A stretch of 22,702 nucleotides of DNA from Carex sylvatica (Eukaryota > Streptophyta > Magnoliopsida > Poales > Cyperaceae): assembly GCA_964058845.1 (NCBI GenBank), contig CAXKVR010000084.1, positions 1 to 22,702 of the forward strand. Reading direction: 5' to 3'. Made by a program: the position numbers and the translations under genes. Below the pieces are notes generated by a model. The model searched no databases. It was not told the DNA's origin and worked only from the letters and a program-made list of their open reading frames with translations. Positions within the stretch are counted from its first letter, which is position 1; every line of letters begins with the position of its first letter. Positions 1 through 11,165 of this stretch are shown here, piece after piece.

Positions 1-54
1 AACCAATTTAGACCTCCTTAGCTTTAGTCCACAACCAAACACCACCATTTTGAC

Positions 55-613
55 CAAGCTTCTAAATAGCTAGCTATAGCGAAGCTGTAGTGGTTTTGGA
101 CCTAGAAAGCTAAGCTACGGGCTAAAACTACGCTAATCAAGCTATGGTCGCTATAGCGGTAATAGCGGTCCGCTATGCTACATGGGGTTATGATTTTGCA
201 AAAAAAAAAAAAAAATGAAAACATGATTTTGCAATTTTAATGAGCCTTAATATTCAGATTGACTTTTTTTACTTTATCAAGCTATATCACTATATCAATT
301 AAATTTTGTATCATGCATTAATATATGGTAGTGATATATTTTGAATATAAAATATATCAATAATTTTTTAATTAGGAATATTTTGATTGACAAATTGAAC
401 TTTATATTGGTTTAATATGAATATTAGAACTTCTTAATTAATTTGGTTTTTTTTTTCTTGATGAGATATTTTTACTATTAGTAGAAATATAAAATATAAT
501 TTTTGAAATAAAAAATATTATTTATAATAGCTTTCGCTATAGTTCTGTTATTCGCTAAATTTTTTTTTTTTGGTCTCCCCGCTATACTTCTATAAATGCT
601 ATTTAGAACCTTG
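55..613. mobile_element. Non-autonomous hAT-like element (MITE), 559 bp
   Basis: The left end CAAGCTTCTAAATAGC (55-70) matches the reverse complement of the right end (598-613, CAAGGTTCTAAATAGC) at 15 of 16 bases. The flanks are ATTTTGAC (47-54) and ATTTTCAC (614-621), an 8-bp target duplication with one mismatch. An 8-bp duplication and ends starting with CA are typical of hAT transposons. Subterminal regions repeat the words GCTATAGC, AGCTATAG and CGCTAT on both sides (about 70-180 and 525-590), as expected for transposase-binding repeats. The AT-rich middle has no plausible coding frame, so a transposase from elsewhere would be needed. Confidence 0.8.
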
Positions 614-1287
614 ATTTTCACCGATATACAATTGCTGCAAAAAAATTACTCTTTCTGGGGTCAAAGGGGCTTTAATTGGGCCATGCCGTGTGCTTATGTT
701 TTGGGCCTCTTATGGATGAATCAGGCATATTAATTGGAGCTTGACAATATATATATTAGTCAACATCACGTGATTTTCGTTGCTTGTTGATTATTAATTA
801 TTCTCCAGGTACACCATATTATGAAACTTTACCAACATATTTATATGGTTTGCTTCTACTTCTGTGGAAACAATAAAAGTATTAGCTTGCTTGCTTGCTT
901 AAATTAATTATAAATGAAGGTCATACATTAATACATATTTAATCATAATGCATAATACTTTTATTTCTATGTTATATTTTCCGAAAAAGAGCCAACAAGA
1001 AATGGCTGGTTGTGAATTCGTTGACTATATATTTAAAGGCGCATCTGAAAGAACCCCAACGAATTTCCATCCATACCTCTTCAACTTTAAAAAAATAATA
1101 TATTGTCCATATCTCCAATTTGGTCAGTAAATAGTGTTTTTGTTTTACTGTAGCGTCTCAAATTTGTATCAAATTTAAAAAATCTAAAATCCGCTCTATT
1201 TTGTCAATGATATAATTATGTCCGACTTATATATGAGCTTACTATATTTTTCATCATAAATAAATGATGAATGTACGGATTGGATGA
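614..1287. other. Intergenic AT-rich DNA, no gene recognised
   Basis: No family-like protein, RNA gene or strong repeat is visible. A 60-codon open frame at 948-1130 has no recognisable composition or motif and is probably chance. Confidence 0.6.
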
Positions 1288-1296
1288 TTTAATAAA

Positions 1297-2114
1297 GGGA
1301 TAATTTCCTATATATCCTTCCAGATATCTCTAATTTCTTATTTACCCCCTCAAGTCTTAAGTTTATCTTATTTATCCCTTAACTTTTATAATAGTTTCTT
1401 ATTTACTCATCACTTAACTATTCTAAATTATTTCTAATTAAATTATAAAAATAATTGATTAAACTTTGATTAAAAAAATAAAAGACAAAACTACTCTTCT
1501 TCTTTTCTTTCTTTCTCTACATCTACACCACACGATTTTAATTGTACGAATTGGATTGGATAATTGAACTGGATGGATAATTGAAAATTATTCAACCAGT
1601 GCACTTTTATAATGGGTTCGCTTCCTGTTTTACTAATTTGTGATGTCAGTATTGAACTCCCTACATCCCTCGTTATAGTCGTCATGTAAAGTATAGCACA
1701 GTACCATCTCTTATAGCCCTACATGAAGATACGATAGAAAAGGGGGAGCACAACAGTGTGGATAATGTTGCGGCTATGGCCACAGGTTGAAGAAGTGGGA
1801 AGGACCTTGTGGCAAATTAATTAAAGTTTGTCTTTTATTCTATTCAGAAAATTAAGTGGGAGGGACCTTGTGACCACGTCTTTCTTTTAAAAGGAAACAC
1901 ATAGAAAAGAAGAAGGGTAGTTTTGTCTTTTATTTTTTTTATCAAAGTTTAATCAATTTTTTTTTATAATTTAATTAGAAATAATTTAGAATGGTTAAGT
2001 GATGGGTAAATAAGAAACTATTGTAAGAGTTGAGGGATAAATAAGATAAACTTAAGGCTTGAGAGGTAAATAAGAAATTTGAGATGTCTTGAAAGATACG
2101 TAGAAAATTATTTC
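1297..2114. mobile_element. Mutator-like MITE with about 210-bp terminal inverted repeats
   Basis: The left arm (about 1297-1505, starting GGGATAATTT) pairs with the right arm (about 1905-2114, ending AAATTATTTC) along most of its length, including the blocks TTTCTTATTTACC and AGTTTAATCA. Both ends are flanked by TTTAATAAA (1288-1296 and 2115-2123), a perfect 9-bp target duplication, which is the Mutator/MULE size. Arm identity looks like 80-90 percent by eye. The roughly 400-bp middle has no convincing ORF. A 64-codon minus-strand frame at 1491-1685 is unrecognised; gene-fragment capture cannot be excluded. Confidence 0.8.
1793..1874. repeat. Short direct repeat inside the MULE-like element
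   Basis: AAGTGGGAAGGACCTTGTGG at 1793-1812 recurs as AAGTGGGAGGGACCTTGTGA at 1854-1873, 61 bp apart. The two copies differ at two positions. They lie just inside the right terminal inverted repeat. Confidence 0.65.
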
Positions 2115-2123
2115 TTTAATAAA

Positions 2124-2400
2124 GAAGTACCTATACAGAACCGGTTCCGTAGTAAAAAACTTATGTGTAAGATATATATGATTCAGTAATTTTCTATGCA
2201 TAATTGATTGATGATAAGTATTTCATTAAAGGTCAAATAATAAAAGAGAAAAATTGTTTATTTCAACAAATCTCCAGATAAAATTAATTGGATTATGCTT
2301 GGTGCAGCATTATGTTAAAGATCTGTAGAAGAAAAGGTAGTGCTTAATTATCAGTTAGCCTGAGTAGTGACGTAAGGGAAAAGATAATAAGTACTGTAAA
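2124..2400. other. Intergenic AT-rich DNA, nothing recognised
   Basis: No coding frame, RNA gene or repeat pairing was found between the two MITEs. Confidence 0.5.
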
Positions 2401-2670
2401 GTAAGCTTATGCTAAACGTATATAGAAATAGGAATGAAATCTGCTGTAATCCGAATTTGATGAATAGTACACTGAAATTCATGCTTTTTCAACTCTAACC
2501 GTTCAACTTTTTCTGTGCACGCATCTCTAAACAGCTAATTTTTCTATGCACACATCTTAAAATAAATCAACAGTTGAATTTAAAAAAGTAGAGATTTCAG
2601 AGTACTATTCATCTAATTCGAATCGCAGCAGACTTGTTTCCATAGAAATATGTAAGCGGCTTTTGCTTAC
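2401..2670. mobile_element. Inverted-repeat MITE, about 270 bp
   Basis: The two halves fold back. GTAAGC (2401-2406), TATAGAAATAGG, TCTGCTG, CGAATT and GATGAATAGTAC on the left match the complement of the right half, which ends GCTTAC at 2665-2670. The right end also forms its own small hairpin (GTAAGC, 7-nt loop, GCTTAC at 2652-2670). No clean target duplication is visible, so the borders may be off by several bases and no superfamily is assigned. Confidence 0.65.
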
Positions 2671-2825
2671 CTGGAGGGACGGATTTGATTAATTAATATT
2701 GGAATGGTAAATTAATTCTAGTGCCGTACAATATAAAGTGCTATAACAAGTCCAGTCCAATCCACCTCATCCTCATCCATCTCAAAACTCTTTTTTACCG
2801 AATTGTATCATTGTATGTGTTAGTA

Positions 2826-2966
2826 TCCTCTAAAGTAACCCAATTTTTGAATTTAGATCCGAGCCAATTCGAACTGAGGTGGAGAGCATAGGCTCCTTTA
2901 ATCTGACGGCCTGATTAGAATCTGACGGTGCTTATTTAAAATAAAAAATTAAGTTACTTTAGGAGA
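2826..2966. repeat. Small inverted-repeat element, about 140 bp
   Basis: TCCTCTAAAGTAACCCAATTTTT at the left pairs with a right arm of the form AAAAAATTAAGTTACTTTAGGAGA (about 2943-2966). The interior contains the repeated word TCTGACGG. A loose similarity between the flanks (TTGTATGTGTTA before, TTGTATGTAATGTTA after) could be a decayed target duplication. The border is uncertain. Confidence 0.5.
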
Positions 2967-3105
2967 TTCGAACTCATTGTACATTTGTATGTAATGTTAT
3001 CAGGAAAAGGTACGTCCGATAGACTCCTCTGTCATTTGATTTGTTTTAAGATCCGTGTAACGGTTTAATATTCATGCGAATGAAGTTCGTAAGAATCTTA
3101 TAAAG

Positions 3106-3460
3106 TTTTTTTTTGAAGGAAAGCCCTTGGGCATTTGGATTAATCAAACTAAAGTTAATGTTACATTTTATAGGGATTTTCTGACAACTACAGATGAAAA
3201 AGACAGCTACCTACTAAGAAAAATAAAAAAACAGTAGTCTAGAGAAAAAGAAAATGACTGCTAGAAAAACAGTAAAAATTTCTAAATTTGCTACTTGCCA
3301 GTAAAATTCCTTGTTTTGAGAAAAAAATAAGAAGTAAATAAATTGCCAGTAAAAAGCCCATTCTAAGCCAGCATGCTAGAATAAGGTACCAGGAAGCACC
3401 TTTTCTTCTGTTTTTGCACTTTTGCACTTTAGCCCCTCAAATTACAGTAAATTATGTTCT
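3106..3460 (-). other. LINE 3' UTR and poly(A) tail
   Basis: This stretch lies between the ORF2 stop and the poly(A) run. On the minus strand it ends with a GCCCAAGGGCTTTCCTTC block directly before nine A residues, a 3'-end style common to plant LINEs. A 62-codon minus-strand frame at 3239-3427 looks like low-complexity hydrophobic chance sequence. Confidence 0.75.
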
Positions 3461-6400
3461 CTAGTTTAGAAGACCTGTATTCCTCTCGAGAATAAAAAAC
3501 TCACTGCTAAGTCTATGCGCAATATTCATATGTCCAATGTGACACTGTATTGGTGTTCCTTGTTTCGATTTCTCAAATTTTCTTGCCCAATTTGCTAGCT
3601 CATGAGGCAAACTAACAGTATCTCTTTTGATGAAACTTACCTGAATTTTTTCCGCATGCACTCGTTTGAGGTTTATGCATTTTTTCACCTGCTTAGCTGC
3701 TTGCCATGATGGTAGTCCCTCCACACTCTCATTTTGTATTGCATGTATCAAAATTCTGATATCTGAGCAACATATGAACAACCCTTCATTTCCCCTTTGT
3801 ACCACATATCTCAAAGCATACAACATTGCTCTTGCTTCAGCTTGGAAAGGATCAGCTGCCTCCACCTTGTCAAATCTCATATACACCAAGTCCCATCTTC
3901 TATTGTAAACCCCCATTCCTGTTCCTGCCCTATTTTTTATGTCACACGAGCCATCGACCAGTATAACTTTACTCCCTTCTGCCATTTTTATTGGATCCGG
4001 GTCTAGATTGCTTTTTAGACCCATTTTCTTTATTCCTTCTATCTCTATTTTCCTGACTCAAGCGATTATTTCCTCCCGTGTAGGTTTCTTGGATGCAAAC
4101 AATTCCTCATTTCTTGTTTTCCATAGACCCCAGAGCATATTATAGAAGGGTGAGATTTTCTTGTGTTCCAGCCTCTTTGTGATAACTAGCAAAGCCTCTG
4201 CAAAATCTAAAGAAAGTTCATGCACCCTCAAAGCAAAAGGGGATGCAAACCATGTTACTCTTGATATTGGACAGAAAAATAAGAGGTGCTTGGTGAACTC
4301 GTTTTCTTCCTTGCAGCGAGGGCAAATTGGTTGTATTGTTTGTATTTTTTTCGCCAATTCGTGTGTTGTTGTTAGGCCTTTGTGCACCGCTCTCCATAGG
4401 AAGAGCCTCACCTTTGGTACCAATTCTTTCCACTTTCAAATAGCCTTGAAGGCCTCGGACTGTTTCTCGCTGTAGGTTTGTCTAACCTGCTGTGTTGTGG
4501 TGAGGAAACTATATCCTTCCTTGACAGTATATGCCCCTTTCTTACTTGCCATCCACACCAGCCTGTCTTCAAGCACAAATTGCCTTATCGGATGTCGCCC
4601 CAACTGCTTTATGCTTTGCAATGCATTACTTCCAAGCATCTGTACTATCTCATCTTCCTTCCACCTCCTTGTATGATGATCATAGATCTCTGCCACCTTA
4701 ACACCTTGGATGTTCCTTGGTCCTGGTACTGTGCTACTAGAATTCGGATACCATGGCTGTCCGCTCACTTCAATTTTGGTTCCATCACCAATCTGCCACT
4801 GCATATTTATGAGTACTTCTCCCTTGTACTCTTGAATTGCTTTTCATAGAGCACTCGTGTTCCTATTAATAGTGCTAGACCACACAGAACCTGTTATGCA
4901 GTATTTGGCTTTACCAATCTGCACTCACATTCTTTCTTGTTCACTTCCCAATTGCCACATCAGCTTTTGAATTAGAGCTTGATTGAAAAGTTTAATATTT
5001 TTAATCCCAAGCCCTCCTTCCTCTTGACTGACACACACCTTATGCCATGTCACTATTGCCATGTATCTTTCCCTTCCAGTTTTATCCCACAGAAACCTTC
5101 TCATTAACCCCTCTAACTCATTTATTGTTTTAGCTGATAGTTTTTCTATCGACATGTAATAGACTGGTACCGAACTCAAGACGGATTGCATCGGCACCAT
5201 TCTACCAGCATGCGAGAGTAAAGCCACCTTCCATCCCGCTAACTTTTGTTGAAACTTTTTTACCAACATCTCTCATGTATGCCTTTGCTGCGCCCTTCCC
5301 TGGGCCAGGATCACTCCTAGATACCATTCTTTCTCTGTTGCCACTGTTGCTTGCAAAAATCCCAGAACCTCATGTTTTCTCAAATCAGTACATCTTTTGC
5401 TCCACCACACTATTGACTTATCAGGGTTGACTTCCAAACCTGAGAAGCTCCCAAAATCCTCCAAGATTGCTTTGAAAGCAGATGCCTCCTCACCTGATGT
5501 CCTTCCCATGATTACCAAATCATCCACATATATCGTGTGTGACAATACGGGGGCATTTTGGGTCAATCTTATTCCTTGAATAGCACCAGTTTGCATAGCA
5601 ATTTCAACTCTTTTAGAGAGACATTCCATAACTAAAATAAACAAATATGGAGACAACGGACATCCTTGTCTTAGTCCCCAATTTGGTTTTATAAAACCGC
5701 CCCCATGCCCATTCACCAAAACTGTCACTTTGCTATTTTTCATGCAAACTCTTACTATTTCGATTAGCCCTTTTGGGATTTGGACTCTCTTCATCGCCTC
5801 CCATACATATGACCATTTGACAGTATCGAATGCCTTGGCAATATCCGATTTCAATAGAAACGCTTCATCTTTATAGTCCAAAGTTCCAAAGGAGTGTAGA
5901 ACTTCCCTAACTAGGATTGCATTATCTGAGATGCTTCTTCCTTTTAGAAATGTAGTTTGGGACTTTGAGATGATCTTCCCCATATGCCTCTGAAACCGTG
6001 TTGCCACAATCTTCATTAACAGCCTATAAACAACATTGCCAATCGTGATTGGTCGAAACTCCTTTGGTAGTGTTGGTTCATCTACCTTAGGAATTAAGAC
6101 TATGTGACTCGTAAGCCATTCTTTAGGCGGTCTTCTAGTGATGAAAACATTTTGGATTTGTTGTACCAACACATCCTTCACTATCTCCCAATGGTGCTGA
6201 AAAAATCGAGCAGGTATCCCATCTGGGCCCAGAGACTTATCCGGGCCCATCTGAAACAACACTTCCCTTACTTCGGTTTGAGACGGTAGTTGTATCAGAC
6301 CCCTTTTGTCTTGCTCAGAAAGTTGGTGCCAGGTATTAGGATGGAGCTGATAAAAAAAAATCTTCCATGTCAGGTTCGACTTGACTTGGGGGTGGGCTAT

Positions 6401-7578
6401 ACAGATTTTTAAAAAACCCGATAAAAGCCCGCCGTATCATTCTTTCTTCATATTCCCACACCCCTTGTTCATTTTTAATTCTGATAATCATGTTTTGCCT
6501 CTTGCGATTTGTTGCTGAGGCATGGAACAGGGCCGTGTTTCGATCTCCTTGGCATGCCCAGTTGATCTTTGCCATTTGCTTCCAGTAACTCTCTATCTCC
6601 TTTTCAGCCTTATCAATTTCCAGCAAACAACTTTCTTCAATATTTCGATTTTGGGATGTGGGATGCAGGAGTTGGTTTTTGTATTAACAGGCCTTTGCCT
6701 CCTTGAGCCTGTTTTGTGGTGAGCCCAACTGTTCAGCCCAAATTTTTATGCTGGAATTGATGTTGTTTAACCTTTCCTGCCATGTTTTCCTACCCGATCC
6801 CCTCCAGTCTTCGGCCCATGCTTCCTTAAAACCCTCAGTATCAAACCACCACGATTCCATTCAGAACTTTTTCATTTTGCTTGCTTGGTGTGTAAGTCTC
6901 AACAGTATTGCGGCATGATCGCTATGTAGGCGAGGTAGATGATTCACATATGCTTGTGTGTGCATTTGTAACCATCCAACAGTCGCCACCACCCGATCCA
7001 ATCTCTCATGAATTTCATTCGATGTATTTCTCTTATTCGTCCATGTGAACGCCCTTGAACCCAAGATCTATTAACCCCTCTTCAAAGAGAATTTTTTTAA
7101 AATCTTGACTATTTTTATTTAGCGTCGGATCACCACCAAACTTCTCACTTTCATCCGCTATCGCATTAAAATCTCCAACTACACATACTGGAGCACCTTG
7201 CGCAATTATTCTCAAAATTTTCCTCCATATCTCTGGATTACGAGTGTGACCCGCATCTCCATATACACATACTAACTCCCACACTCCCCCATTCGGTTGT
7301 GTTACTGTGCCATGGATGAGTGAACTTGACCTCTCTTTAACTTACAAATTGGTGTTGTTGTTCCACATCACACAAAGACCTCCGGACCGGCCCCTAGCCC
7401 GTACAAAGACAAAATTAACTAAAGGCATTTGCTCAAAAATAAAGGTTGATTTTCTTTTTGAACATTTGGTTTCCGAAAGAAAACAAATATTTGCTCGCAT
7501 CGACAGGAGGAGTCACCTTATGAACTGCTGCTTCCGAGGGCCCCCAACCCCCCGACAGTTCCAGGATATGAGACTCAT
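3461..7578 (-). pseudogene. LINE ORF2 pseudogene: endonuclease, reverse transcriptase, zf-RVT, RNase H
   Basis: This frame would encode the enzyme that nicks target DNA and reverse-transcribes the LINE RNA. The start ATG (7576-7578) opens with MSLISWNCRG, the standard endonuclease N-terminus. SETK (7465-7476), GDFN (7165-7176) and SDH (6915-6923) are endonuclease active-site motifs. RT motifs include SDIAKAFD (about 5825-5848), LRQGCPLSP (5648-5674) and YVDD (5519-5530). A zf-RVT knuckle CPRC...H...C lies at 4271-4324. The RNase H domain has VDGS, AEAR and CSD followed by HELANWARK (about 3575-3960). The full span is about 1,370 codons, normal for the family. Stops lie at 7513, 7342, 6861, 6684, 5273, 4925, 4844, 4436 and 4058. 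Frame changes occur near 7045-7060 and in the A9 run at 6352-6360. Frame 7578-7060 then shifts once to 6361 and again to the end. Translation could give no full enzyme. Confidence 0.93.
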
Positions 7579-8777
7579 TGTTGCGGTGGAGGTGGTCCTT
7601 GACTCACCTCCACTACTCTTTTCTTGTTCACATGAATAATTTCACAAAAACCCATGTCTGTGTTGTTGCCTTCTGACTCTAGTGTTATCTCCTGCCTTAT
7701 CAACTCCCCCATACTTTGTCCCTCCAAAAAGAGCACTTCTTCGGCCCCCTCTGTGGTGTATGCTGGCCCTTTATCCCTTCTCTTCCTGCTTTCTGTTTGG
7801 CCCATTTCAGTTTGATTTAGGTCCAGATCCAAAACAGATGTCATTCCTTTCTCCTTTCCTTCAACGATTGTGATTCCTTTGTATTTCTTCCTTATCACAC
7901 CTTGGGCCGAGTTTAGGGTTTGGCCGAAACTGGCTGCATTAAACTCGAAAGGGGCTGTGTATTGCGAGTTTTGGTTACTTGTGCCTTGGTTAGTCATACC
8001 CGGTACTGGAACCAAGTCTTGATTTTTAATCCAAGGTCTAACCCGGTTCTCACTGAGGCTTTTTGCATCTGATCTATTCTTGTATTTTGTATCCATCATT
8101 AACCTTTGCATTCTATTTTTGTCAGCACATGTTGTATTATCATGGCCTAACCTCCCACAGAACATGCACAATCTGTTAACCCTTTCATAAACGATATTCG
8201 CAGTAATACTTCCCAATGTCGGGTGAGTGACCACTAAGGTATCTTTCAAAGGCTTTTCTATTGGGAGTAGTAATTTAACTTTATAAACCCGATTACCCGC
8301 TATGCAACTTTCTGTTACCTCTGTTAGGAGGGTGCTTATATGTTCTGCCATTGCCATCACTTCTTCATTCTTGACTGTCCCATCTGGAATTTGGTGCCAC
8401 TGTGTATTTATTTCAATGCTTGTCACCTTAGGATCCTCTAGATCTCCAGGTCCGTGTGCCCTTCTTGTTGCAATTGCATCATCACGGTAACTCCACAGGT
8501 CTCGGTTTAGGACAAACTGTAAGTCTTTTTCAGTCACAAATTCTAATAGAAAAGTGTTTTTGGTGACCATTGTTATCTTGGTTTGTGGATGAACATTCCA
8601 AATCCGCCTCATGATTCTTTCGAAATTTGCTTCAATTGTGTTCTTATCTGTAATGACTGCGGCCAAAACACACAAGTGCCAGTTTTTTGTGTTGACTGTG
8701 TTTTGTGGTAGTGTAAACTGATTGGAATGGTTTAGTGCTGCACATTACGTCAAGAATTGCTCATCTGTTAACTCCAT
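7575..8777 (-). pseudogene. LINE ORF1 pseudogene: DUF4283-like RNA-binding protein with CCHC knuckle
   Basis: ORF1 proteins of plant LINEs bind the element RNA and form the ribonucleoprotein particle. The frame starts at ATG 8775-8777 (MELTDEQFLT) and hits TAA at 8745-8747 (codon 11), then stays open for 389 codons to TGA 7575-7577. An N-terminal DUF4283-like part contains FLLEFVTEKDLQFVLNRDLW. A CCHC knuckle, CMFCGRLGHDNTTC (8127-8168), has the exact C-x2-C-x4-H-x4-C spacing. A polar tail rich in Q, N and E ends in PPPPQQ. The TGA overlaps the ORF2 ATG as ATGA. The start is chosen by the usual LINE N-terminus. The frame also stays open upstream to a TGA at 9048-9050, so the ancestral start could be further back. 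Confidence 0.88.
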
Positions 8778-9123
8778 GGTTTTTGATGTGTGGATTGTTT
8801 TTTGGGTTCTGTTTGGTGGAGTATAGAATTTTGGTGGGGGTGTTTTTGCGCTTTCTTTCCTTTTATCAAAGTTGGTGGTTGAGACCTTTAAAGAGCCTAC
8901 TCTTTCGGCATGTATGCAGGGCTTCTTTTGGGTAGTGAGGTCTGTTTTCTCCTGATTTCTTTCTATTACCTCAATTACTTTCTTTAAATCCAGCAGTGGC
9001 CTCTTTAGTAGCCCAATAATTTTTGAGGCCCAATTTATCTTCCTTGTTCAGATTTTTTCCTCCCAGACTTTTAAAAGTGCTCCTGCTTTTTTTCTTTTTC
9101 CTTCCTGCTGCTCATATCTCTTT

Positions 9124-10254
9124 TCAGTGAGATTTGGAGAGCCTTGCTGTGATTGGTGCCCAAATAGGCTCTCTGTCTCTTTTTTCACTTTCTACTGTAT
9201 CTGGTGATTTTTGTGCAAGCTGTATGCACGTACCTCCTCTTACCTCTTCCTTTCTTTTTTGGAACTCCACGCCAGATTTTATGTGTCGACTTACCACATG
9301 AGATCCCACAAACAGTGTGCTTATACATAGTTCTTTGCACACCACAGGGATTTTTCCAATTCTTACTGCTACTACCTCTTATTTTCCAGTCATTGCTTCC
9401 CATCTGTTTGTTCTAACCCAATTCTGAGTTTTAGGTTTTTCGTTACCTCTTGGTAGCCCCTCCCCATTTTCTCCTAGACCCGTTCTATGATAGACCGTGC
9501 TATTTTTCCTTTGGTCCACTACCTCATCTTGAACATCGGCATTAGATTCCGATGTGGAGGAGGATGACGACGGTGGTGGGCTCCTCTGGTTTTGGAATTG
9601 CAAGAGTTTGTCATGTGCTGCCAGTAGCGATGCTCTCGCATCATCAGTTTCACTTGGGCTATATTTGGCTTCCGGTGGTTGGTCCCTATCATACTCCCAG
9701 CTTACTACCTAAAAATGACATTCTTTCCACAGAGAATTGAAAGGCGGTGTCGTTGTGAAGGGGATTCTTTTCGGGTCAATGGATGCAACATATGCATTTA
9801 TCTCATTTCTTTCTTCCCCCCATATGTTTCCTTCTTCCAGATGGTATGCATTACCGAATTTTGCAATGACCATGTTTACAAAAAACGGGTGCCAGAATTC
9901 CAAGGGGAAATGTGTGATTTTGATATGTACCTTGAACAGAGTTTTCTGATGGTGTGCATCTCTTTCAGGGTCCCATATAGTAATCATCCAACCAGACTCC
10001 ATGCACCAATTTTCACTATCTTGAATAACCATTTCTGGTTGTAGCTCTTGTGGGAGGTGTATCACATATACATTCTGAGTTCGCTGCCATTGTGTAAATC
10101 TTTCAGGTGCTCCTCCATATCTCCCAGCCAGGTAGCACTGTACTTCAGCAATACACCCCTCTCCACCTCGATTCCAATCCACTGCTTTCACTATGATAGC
10201 CTGCTTGAGGCCTTGAAACAGCTGCTCATAGATGCTGTTAGTTGGGAGAAACAT
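9124..10254 (-). pseudogene. Gag-like (DUF4283-type) frame upstream of LINE ORF1, broken
   Basis: One reading frame runs from ATG 10252-10254 (open about 45 nt further, to a TGA) to TGA 9124-9126, interrupted by TAG 9709-9711 and TAA 9379-9381. The first 180 residues resemble a divergent DUF4283 domain: a strand VYVIHLPQEL, then FKVHIKITHFPLEFWHPFFV followed by IAKFG and an acidic/aromatic segment ending in DPKRIP. That order is seen in gag-like proteins of plant retroelements. A Ser/Pro-rich linker (SPPPSSSSSTSES) and a Lys/Glu-rich tail follow. No CCHC knuckle is clear. It is either the N-terminal half of an unusually long ORF1 or the remnant of another element. The family assignment rests on pattern only. 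Confidence 0.6.
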
Positions 10255-10303
10255 ATAGTCTCTTATCACCTGTGATCGTACTGGAATATATGCTACAAAG
10301 TTT

Positions 10304-11165
10304 CAGTATAGCAAGCTATACTTTTTAAACCTTTGTTATACTCAGTCAATTCAGATAGCAAGTGTACTATCCTGTCGTTGAGTATGCTCATGTATCGATC
10401 CACAGGGACGGAAGAAAAACACTGGACTTATCCTAAAATCACTTGAAATTCTAGAAGTGAGAGAGATTGGTTTGATTTTAGCTCTAACAATTCTACTGAT
10501 TTATGACAAGTTTAAAAGACAATAAAAGATAATTAAAGTTATTTTCAATTGATAAAAGGGCGTTTTCAGGGTTCAGATTTCATTTTTGTTCAGCCTCGAG
10601 GCATACGGCTTGTACAAATTCCCGTACGGTCCGTATGGGACCTCGAGTTGATGCTGCAGCTACTGTTTCCTATGTTGATACTGTGTTTAGGGTTTCTTTT
10701 CGACCAGATCTAGATACCTAACCTCAACTTTCGTATTTTGGCTTAATACCCGATTACCGGACTCAAGTACTTCCCTCTTAGATGCGTTAAACCTCAACTT
10801 TTGCATTTTGGCCTAATTTATCTAAGTTACTTGTTAGTTTACTAAAAGTATCCAATGACTTTCGCCTCAAGGAAAGTTTCACCTTTTGGGTACTCCTTGG
10901 TTTCACCCTACTTCATATACTTTATTCGGTTGGAATGAATGTCATAGACTTGGCTCCTAACACTTAGATGTGCGCATTCATCTAACGGGATGACTAATCA
11001 ATTCAAGCAAGCACAAATAAAGCAATAAAAATGCTACGCAACATAATAAAAACAAGCATTCAACACAAGATCCAAGTAGCATGCAAGCAAAACTATTTTC
11101 TGTATTAACTAGAAGTGACTTTTGAACCGGGATCAATAACTCAAAATCCAAGTATTTTTTTTTAC
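10304..11165 (-). mobile_element. Probable LTR-retrotransposon LTR fragment, minus strand
   Basis: Read on the minus strand, about 10375-10430 contains CCCTGTGGATCGATACATGA followed by ACTCAACGACAGGATAGTACACTTGC-type sequence. This resembles the end of LTRs of plant Ty3/gypsy elements of the Tat/Athila type. The rest is AT-rich, non-coding and includes a CGTACGG/CCGTATG palindromic block (about 10590-10640). No primer-binding site, matching second LTR, target duplication or coding domain is visible. It may be a solo or truncated LTR flanking the LINE. The class assignment comes from recalled pattern, not a search. Confidence 0.4.

Larger units (their letters stand above)
3106..10290 (-). mobile_element. 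Near full-length, decayed L1-type LINE
   Basis: On the minus strand the order is gag-like frame, ORF1 (DUF4283-like plus CCHC), ORF2 (endonuclease, reverse transcriptase, zf-RVT, RNase H), about 350 nt of 3' UTR, then nine A residues (plus-strand T run 3106-3114). This is the layout of plant L1 LINEs, and about 7.2 kb is the usual full length. The 5' border is an estimate. ATCTTATAAAGTTT (3095-3108) and ATGCTACAAAGTTT (10290-10303) agree at 11 of 14 bases and could be a worn target duplication, but this may be chance. All reading frames are broken, so the copy is dead. Confidence 0.85.

Noticed and set aside
948..1130. 60-codon plus-strand ORF
   Set aside because: No motif, AT-driven codons and no start context or neighbours to support it.
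3666..6918. Many plus-strand ORFs of 60-120 codons
   Set aside because: They are antisense shadows of the LINE ORF2 frame, whose domain motifs are clear on the minus strand.
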